Shown in pieces: positions 63,942 through 64,000 of a DNA stretch of 64,000 bases. The stretch is taken from assembly GCF_904846315.1 (NCBI RefSeq), contig NZ_CAJHAF010000001.1, positions 620,001 to 684,000 on the forward strand, written 5' to 3'. Each line of letters starts with the position of its first letter. Positions within the stretch are counted from its first letter, which is position 1. The notes under the pieces are model-generated. The model searched no databases. It saw nothing but the letters and a program-made list of their open reading frames with translations, and was not told the DNA's origin. Position numbers and translations under genes: made by a program. The stretch comes from Psychrobacter jeotgali (GTDB lineage Bacteria; Pseudomonadota; Gammaproteobacteria; Pseudomonadales; Moraxellaceae).

Positions 63942-64000
63942 ATGCAAGATTTAATCGAAAAAGCAGGAAAAGTTAAGATGCTGGTTATGGATGTTGATGG
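63942..64000 (+). CDS. kdsC: Start of 3-deoxy-D-manno-octulosonate 8-phosphate phosphatase (partial)
   Basis: Only the first 19 codons are in the window. MQDLIEKAGKVK then MLVMDVDG, the DxD catalytic motif of the HAD superfamily, and its place right after kdsD make it KdsC, which makes Kdo from Kdo-8-phosphate. Confidence 0.82.
   Translation, partial: MQDLIEKAGKVKMLVMDVD

Overview
The window reads as chromosomal DNA of a gammaproteobacterium in the Moraxellaceae, most likely a Psychrobacter. This is inferred from gene content and protein style: a Moraxella Lip1/PETase-like secreted esterase, Hfq with a long Gly-rich tail, and a carboxynorspermidine pathway. No 16S or tRNA gene was seen to confirm it. 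Most of the sequence is ordinary chromosome, dense in genes separated by clear intrinsic terminators.

Layout. 0-6 kb: MscS-type channel, guaB, glmM, pdxH. 6.4-9 kb: an overlapping pair, a PLP-dependent alanine-racemase/D-threonine-aldolase-fold protein and an aldonolactone oxidase-like flavoprotein. 9-17 kb: an electrophile/aldehyde-defence island with a GST, a DJ-1/PfpI-family gene split by a 1269-bp IS3-family element, a CurA-like reductase, a YqhD-like alcohol dehydrogenase, a TetR regulator and an aldehyde dehydrogenase. Two near-identical 15-bp palindromes, which look like NemR boxes, sit before the two dehydrogenase genes. 17-25 kb: small unknowns, nnrS with a candidate NsrR operator followed by an NsrR-type regulator, a carbonic anhydrase lipoprotein, an MBL-like protein, a PETase-like hydrolase and an MFS transporter.

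25-37 kb is a catabolic block: acyl-CoA ligase, propionyl-CoA synthetase, and the lower valine pathway (mmsA, acyl-CoA dehydrogenase, enoyl-CoA hydratase, 3-hydroxyisobutyryl-CoA hydrolase, mmsB), with an IclR regulator facing it. Isobutyryl-CoA would be taken to propionyl-CoA. 37-47 kb: an outer-membrane beta-barrel protein, a phosphopantetheinyl transferase, a Pal-like OmpA lipoprotein, pepN, and two phosphate transporters plus a small coiled-coil protein. 47-57 kb: DAHP synthase, lpxB-rnhB, a CAP-domain lipoprotein, a DUF924 protein, the norspermidine genes nspC and lys1 (the latter behind a structured leader), and bioY divergent from a stand-alone BPL_N-type protein. 57-64 kb: queD-like, tsaE, mutL, miaA, hfq, kdsD and the start of kdsC.

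The most unusual thing in the sequence is not a gene. At least ten spacers hold short imperfect tandem repeats with a period near 15 bp (13-16). The unit sequence differs from place to place, and several runs include a start or stop codon. There are also two inverted copies of a palindromic repeat with a shared asymmetric core. No prophage, CRISPR array, restriction or abortive-infection locus was recognised.
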